Below, piece after piece: positions 59,660 to 64,000 of a stretch of DNA of 64,000 nt. Position numbers and translations under genes: made by a program. The notes under the pieces were generated by a model that had not been told where the DNA came from, did not search any database, and worked only from the letters and a program-made list of their open reading frames with translations. How positions within the stretch are numbered: the first letter of the stretch is position 1; each line of letters starts with the position of its first letter. This stretch comes from Fasciola hepatica (Eukaryota > Platyhelminthes > Trematoda > Plagiorchiida > Fasciolidae): the NCBI GenBank assembly GCA_948099385.1, contig CANUEZ040000024.1, positions 23,242,501 to 23,306,500 on the forward strand, in the 5' to 3' direction.

Positions 59660-61260
59660 GACTATGTTTCCATTGAAACTTGCATGCAAATCACAGCGAA
59701 GAATGCTGTCGATTTTAAGTCAACTTTGGGGACTGCAATTTTTCAACTTAAATCCACTCTTATCAGAGCTGCTCGCATGAAACTGAGCCACGCAGGCGTT
59801 CAAAAAGCCCTACATGTCTTATCCTCTTCCGATTTCCTTCCGATGGAATGGGACGGGAATTTATCGAAAACTTTTGCTTCCTATCTACATCCTTCCTATA
59901 AGTTCCACAGAATTGCTGCTGACAAGACTAACCCTCGATTCCCCCTTCTTTCAACCAGTACCTTCCGCGTGTGCCTCACCAGCTGGCTCTCTGCATAAAA
60001 TGCCCCGATTTACGCGGCCGATACCCCGCACCAACTTGCCATCCGTGTCACTTCACCTGTCCGTCGACCTCATAAGTTTATCCGTTTCTGGCCCCCACCA
60101 ATATTCAACGAACAGGGGGCGAACCTGGCGGCTTTCTCCATCTCCAGAAGTATCGCACCTAGTTCTTCTGCCTCTGACACCATCACTGTGGACCTAGTAG
60201 TAAGAAACTCCTTAACATCTTCCACACGTTCACCATGCAGGCGGATTCGTTGGCTGATAGCTAAATCCAATTCCATCGCCTCACCCAGCTGTTCCCGTTG
60301 TCCCTTCCACATTGGCATTATTGGACCACCTGAATCACTCAGTGATCGGGCCGACCCAGCAAACAGCTGAAAAGCAAGACTCATCTCGATCAGAGGCACC
60401 ACGTAAAAGGAGAGAGCGAAAGCTCACCTCCAGGGTCTCTCCACCTCGAAATCCGCAAATAAACCTGAGAGTAATTGGTGGGCGGCTGGCTGCCCCTTGC
60501 GGCAGTTGCAAAGATTCACTCGTATTCTTACAGCAGTACACGCTTGCTCCATGTCCATAAAGGCTACTAGCTTAGGGACTCAAGAATCCAGCCTATCTAC
60601 GCCACTCACGGACCACCAACACGTTCACAGCATTTCTCGACCCACGAAATCACTCCCGTTATTGTACCCAGAAAGTTACCCCACCGCCTTCTGGGTATCG
60701 TCTAGAAACACTAAAGAACATGAAAAGATAACCCGTGAGAGCAATTTTAGGTCCGCTCATACGGCCCAGTCAACCCCAGCTTTTACCCCTTTTTCCACAC
60801 CACCACGTACTCCTGACCGGCCACTACAGACTCATTTAACACCAAATATGGTGATAAATAGATCTTCCTTTCCACCACTAGATCAGCTTACTAGCGCGCC
60901 TTCACCTAGAACATTCCCAAATTGTGGGCTCCATGCTGTCCCTCCCGCGTTCCTCTGTGATTTAATTCGCCGTTATGTCTCCCACTCTCTGCCAGATATT
61001 TCAGTTTTCCTACTGTCTTCCTCAGTTGGCCGAGTCAATGAATCCTGCATCCTTTATCTAGGCCTCAAGTTACCACCCTCCTCTTGTGCCACCCTCGGTT
61101 TTTCGTCCACACCTCTTGCTCAAGAGTGGTTCTTATTCTCGTTAGTCCCCCTTCAAGTGTATCAACCATTTCCAAGCTTTTACCAAAACGGTCCCTCCCT
61201 TGTTCCACTCTTATCTCGCCTACTCCCTTCGGGCCTCAGCCTTCGAAGCTAGCAACCTCT
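59660..61260 (+). pseudogene. CR1-like ORF1 region, plus strand
   Basis: A plus-strand Pro/Ser-rich reading region, with frames at 59684-59998, 59814-60197 and a 251-codon open frame at 60497-61252. It stands directly upstream of CR1-type endonuclease remnants in the same orientation. The low-complexity, Pro/Ser/Leu-rich composition and position suggest ORF1 of a CR1 element. The 251-codon frame ends 'LSRLLPSGLSLRS'. I recognise no zinc finger, esterase or coiled-coil motif, so the ORF1 identity is an inference from position. Confidence 0.5.
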
Positions 61261-61439
61261 GCTCTAAAGCTAAGGCAATGACCCCTAGATATCCCGCCGG
61301 CTCGGTTAGCTAGTGGCACGAGTTCTCCTTGCTCACAGTTGCATTATCCTGGACAAATGTTTACCTACCGATCGCAAACAACACTCCACCGGGCGATCCC
61401 TAAAAACCCAATCTCAATGAACTCCCTCTTTTTCAACTG

Positions 61440-63110
61440 AAAACTCAACTGAGTACTCCATCTCAGTTTTCCTATATCGTTCACCCTCTTCTCCCGAAAC
61501 TAGCCTTTCCTTGCAAGCTGGCGTCACGCTTAGAGTCGGCGGTCCTACCAGTCACTGATAAGTAACTGGCTTGTTGCAGCCCACTAAATCACGTCTGTGC
61601 ACTGGGTTATCAAGCCATCATCTACAGCAGATCTAGACGATTCGTGGTGAATACGCTGCGCACAACCCATTCTTGACAAAAGTTTGAATTCTTCATGGAT
61701 CACTATCAAAGTACAGCAATAGCAACTTCTCACTGAATGTATTTACGGTCAGCAGAACAAGGCTGTGCACACATTTACGGAAATAATAGCTTTACTCTAC
61801 TGTCTCTGACTTTCCTTCCGCCGATAAAGTCTTCGTTGGAGACTTCACTATGCCCGAAGTCCGTTGGCAGCCCGTGAATCCTCCCGAAAACCTCATGATT
61901 TTGTTTTGTGTCCATAATGTCACCGGGACACAACATATTTGTCCCTTACTGGATGAAAAACACTAGATCATATCTGCCCTTTTGGCCTCAAGACGGTAGG
62001 CTTTCATATCTGAAGTCGCTTTATTGGCATTGATTGTAATACAGTATCCCTTGGCTCCGCGACCCCACCGATGCATGCTGACAAGCCAGCAGATATGGGT
62101 CATCCGGTGACCGATTGGCAACACCACAGAGCTCGTTGGAACCATTCACAATTTTAACCGTTCCCAAAACCAGGATGAATTCTTTTTATCTAGTGGTCCA
62201 AGTGTAGCAATCGATCATCCATATTCTATGTTGAATCATCGCCGTGATGAAATCACTCCCACCCTGCTTCCCGTAAACTTTGCAAAGCCAGATTCCCTAG
62301 ATCATCACGGATGTTGGCGAGCCAAACCTAAACGGTCACTTCAAAACGAAAGACTTCACGTTCTACCTCCAGATACTACGTTTATCCCATGAGGTATAAT
62401 TGTTTTTGGATCCTTCCAGCCAAAACCGGATCTGGATGCTCCAAGTTATGCAAACTAGGCGGAAGATTTGGCCAAGTTGATGAAAGTCAGAAAAGTGCAA
62501 TTTAGTGGAACTCTTCCGTAAACATCCTGTAACTCTGCTTACCTAGATGATCCTCTACCAATTTCGGAGGCTGGTAGTGCTACCGACATGATAAACAGTT
62601 ACGAAGGCTAACAAATTTGTCCATATGAGCATTTGCCGAATTTGCTAGAGCCACTTGATCCGCCTGTGTACACGGTCAGCGCACAGTTGCGTTCTCCCAA
62701 CAAAACCACTATCCCGCTTCAGCTTCTCAAGTTTTGCTCCCTTTTGCGCTGCCGAGTATAATCGCTACCGTGTAACAAACCGAGGACCAAGGGCTATAGA
62801 CTGCGGGAGCATGTCCTGTCTTGACTAAGAGCAACCCAAAAGCTTTCTGCAATTACTTCGCCCCCTCTCCAAAGACGGACGATACCACTTCCATTCCTTA
62901 TCCAAATCCGGTGATATCGGTGCACTTCCCAGCGATATTTTTCACTCCCATTTGGCTTCACCTGTGACAGCAAAATGGAAACCGCCTGACGAACATGGTC
63001 CGGGCTCCCGGCGGCCAGCCGTTTTCAGTTTAAATGGCATAGATATCCCCTCTGTAACGAACGTTTGAGCAATGCGTAGCCAAACTCGCAACGGATCCCG
63101 AAATCAAAAG
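61440..63110 (+). pseudogene. CR1-like endonuclease and pre-RT region, plus strand
   Basis: Broken plus-strand frames contain 'VGDFTMPEVRW' at about 61828-61860, matching the apurinic endonuclease motif GDFN-x-P of CR1 elements with the catalytic Asn changed to Thr. They continue through a region with 'RSPNKTTIPLQLLKFC' (about 62690) and 'FHSHLASPVTAKWKPPDEHG' (about 62940-63000), which corresponds to the segment just before RT. Homology ends near 63110, before any RT motif: a 3'-truncated or interrupted copy. Confidence 0.65.
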
Positions 63111-63124
63111 ACGATTATCCGTGA

Positions 63125-63428
63125 TATTCTACGATACTACACTATTACAATAAACAATGACATAAACAATATACAAACCTCAATAATACGATCACAAAGA
63201 CTCAACAACGAGAAACCGAATAGCAGCGTGTGAGCAGACAGCACGTGCGTCACGCAGGTCCTGAACAAGGATGTCCCAAAGTAGCGCTCTGGGCGCGAAC
63301 AAACAACAATTGGTCCATAAAAACAACCAGTTCGTAAAGACAAGTCAATAGTGTATGCAAATGAGTGATGTTGGGAAAAACACTGAGTCGCGAGGGAAAA
63401 AGGGGGATTTTCCACGACCGGCTGTTAC
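63125..63428 (-). mobile_element. Probable LTR of an LTR retrotransposon, minus strand
   Basis: On the minus strand a purine-rich tract 'ggaggattttggtgggcgg' (63448-63430) is followed at once by 'TGTAACAGCCGGTCGTGG', the usual arrangement of polypurine tract and 3' LTR start in Ty3/Gypsy elements. The LTR runs about 300 bp to near 63125. No internal coding sequence was recognised in the 570 bp above it before the window ends, and no second LTR was seen. Confidence 0.5.
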
Positions 63429-63469
63429 ACCGCCCACCAAAATCCTCCTGGATCCTTAGCAGAGTCAAA

Positions 63470-64000
63470 GGTTCAGTATAAAGGTACTGAATCTTCCTAC
63501 CTGCCTAGGCCCTGCTGTCAGTGCGCGTGTCTAGTGCTCGTCGTCAACGTTCTACTACTGGTCGCACCTAATCCATTGGATACATAGACGTGAGGCTAGT
63601 CTACATCTTCCACAAGAACAAATGACCGATGGCGGGCGTGAAGGGTCACATAGACGTTGTCCTCGTAAGGGGCCGTCCGGTCCTGGATGTACGGACTTGA
63701 GTGTGTCTGTGAGTGCGTGTGTGTGCCGGGGGTACAATGAAATCACAGGTATGACTACACATCAAAGGAGGACTTTCTGCAATGCCAGCAAAAGACCGCG
63801 TGGCAAGAAAACGAGTAAAATGTAGCATGTGTGTGTGACCTGAGCTCCGCTACTTCCACATATGCAAGGGGCATTCGGTAGCGTCAACAAAAAGCAAACA
63901 ACGAACATTGTCATATGTTTGATGGGTTTACGGGATGTAGAGTGCGTCGTGCATGCGTGTATGTATCGGGATGTACAATGGAATCGCACTCATCACCACA
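63470..64000. other. Window end, nothing firmly recognised
   Basis: Contains GT-rich stretches near 63700-63730 and 63950-63970, followed by similar 'tacaatgaaatcac'/'tacaatggaatcgc' blocks about 240 bp apart, possibly a diverged tandem repeat. It could be the 3' internal region of the LTR element below it. Confidence 0.35.

Noticed and set aside
60497..61252. 251-codon plus-strand open frame as a host gene
   Set aside because: It is Pro/Ser-rich, has no recognised domain and lies directly before CR1 endonuclease remnants in the same orientation; better explained as CR1 ORF1.
52640..64000. Arrestin first exon encoding the '..VFKK..PNGK' start
   Set aside because: Searched on the minus strand by motif; no convincing match. 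The region is CR1-rich and the exon may lie beyond the window.

Overview
The window is eukaryotic nuclear DNA, most likely from a digenean fluke. Three things point there: intron-split coding exons, a dense load of RTE, CR1, Penelope and Ty3/Gypsy remnants of trematode type, and a schistosome-type hammerhead ribozyme inside a short dispersed repeat. I cannot name the species. No bacterial-style genes or operons are present, and almost every long open frame is a broken transposon frame or a frame read through a microsatellite.

The one host gene I can support is a non-visual (beta-type) arrestin on the minus strand. It is recognisable from an exon at 52632-52572 to the stop codon at 7118. Ten exons of 60-362 nt are visible (52572-52632, 51458-51819, 50252-50311, 42498-42565, 22727-22862, 20639-20723, 16467-16546, 14454-14540, 9857-10126, 7118-7307). 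Nearly all have consensus GT/AG ends, and most neighbouring phases agree. The first exon or exons (protein N-terminus) lie outside the window or were not found. The exon for the lariat-loop segment, expected between 16467 and 14540, was not found with confidence. Everything else between 7 and 52.6 kb is intron, with single introns up to 19.6 kb, built almost wholly from mobile DNA.

Layout: 1-7.1 kb is flank downstream of the arrestin stop, with a hammerhead-repeat copy and a decayed RTE. 7.1-28.3 kb holds arrestin exons mixed with RTE 3' fragments, a SINE-like family (called R1 here), hammerhead-bearing repeats embedded in (TA)n tracts, and a probable LTR. 29.6-36.6 kb is a layered nest: a decayed Ty3/Gypsy element whose 5' LTR is split by a 5'-truncated LINE and whose RNase H region is split by a (TA)n tract plus a Penelope fragment, with a tRNA-headed SINE just beyond its 3' LTR. 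39.2-39.9 kb is an RTE joined to the hammerhead repeat and a (TA)n tract. 44.1-48.0 kb is a Penelope-like element split by a relatively young RTE. 50-52.7 kb holds three arrestin exons. 52.8-63.1 kb, upstream of the visible arrestin exons, is filled by CR1-like LINEs in both orientations, and 63.1-63.4 kb looks like the LTR of another LTR retrotransposon.

The most interesting object is the 59-nt type I hammerhead at 20955-21013 (minus). Its catalytic core and stems look complete, and it lies in sense orientation inside an arrestin intron about 245 nt upstream of the next exon. Related copies at 2111, 24411 and 39783 show core decay; the first also shows a compensatory change in stem II.
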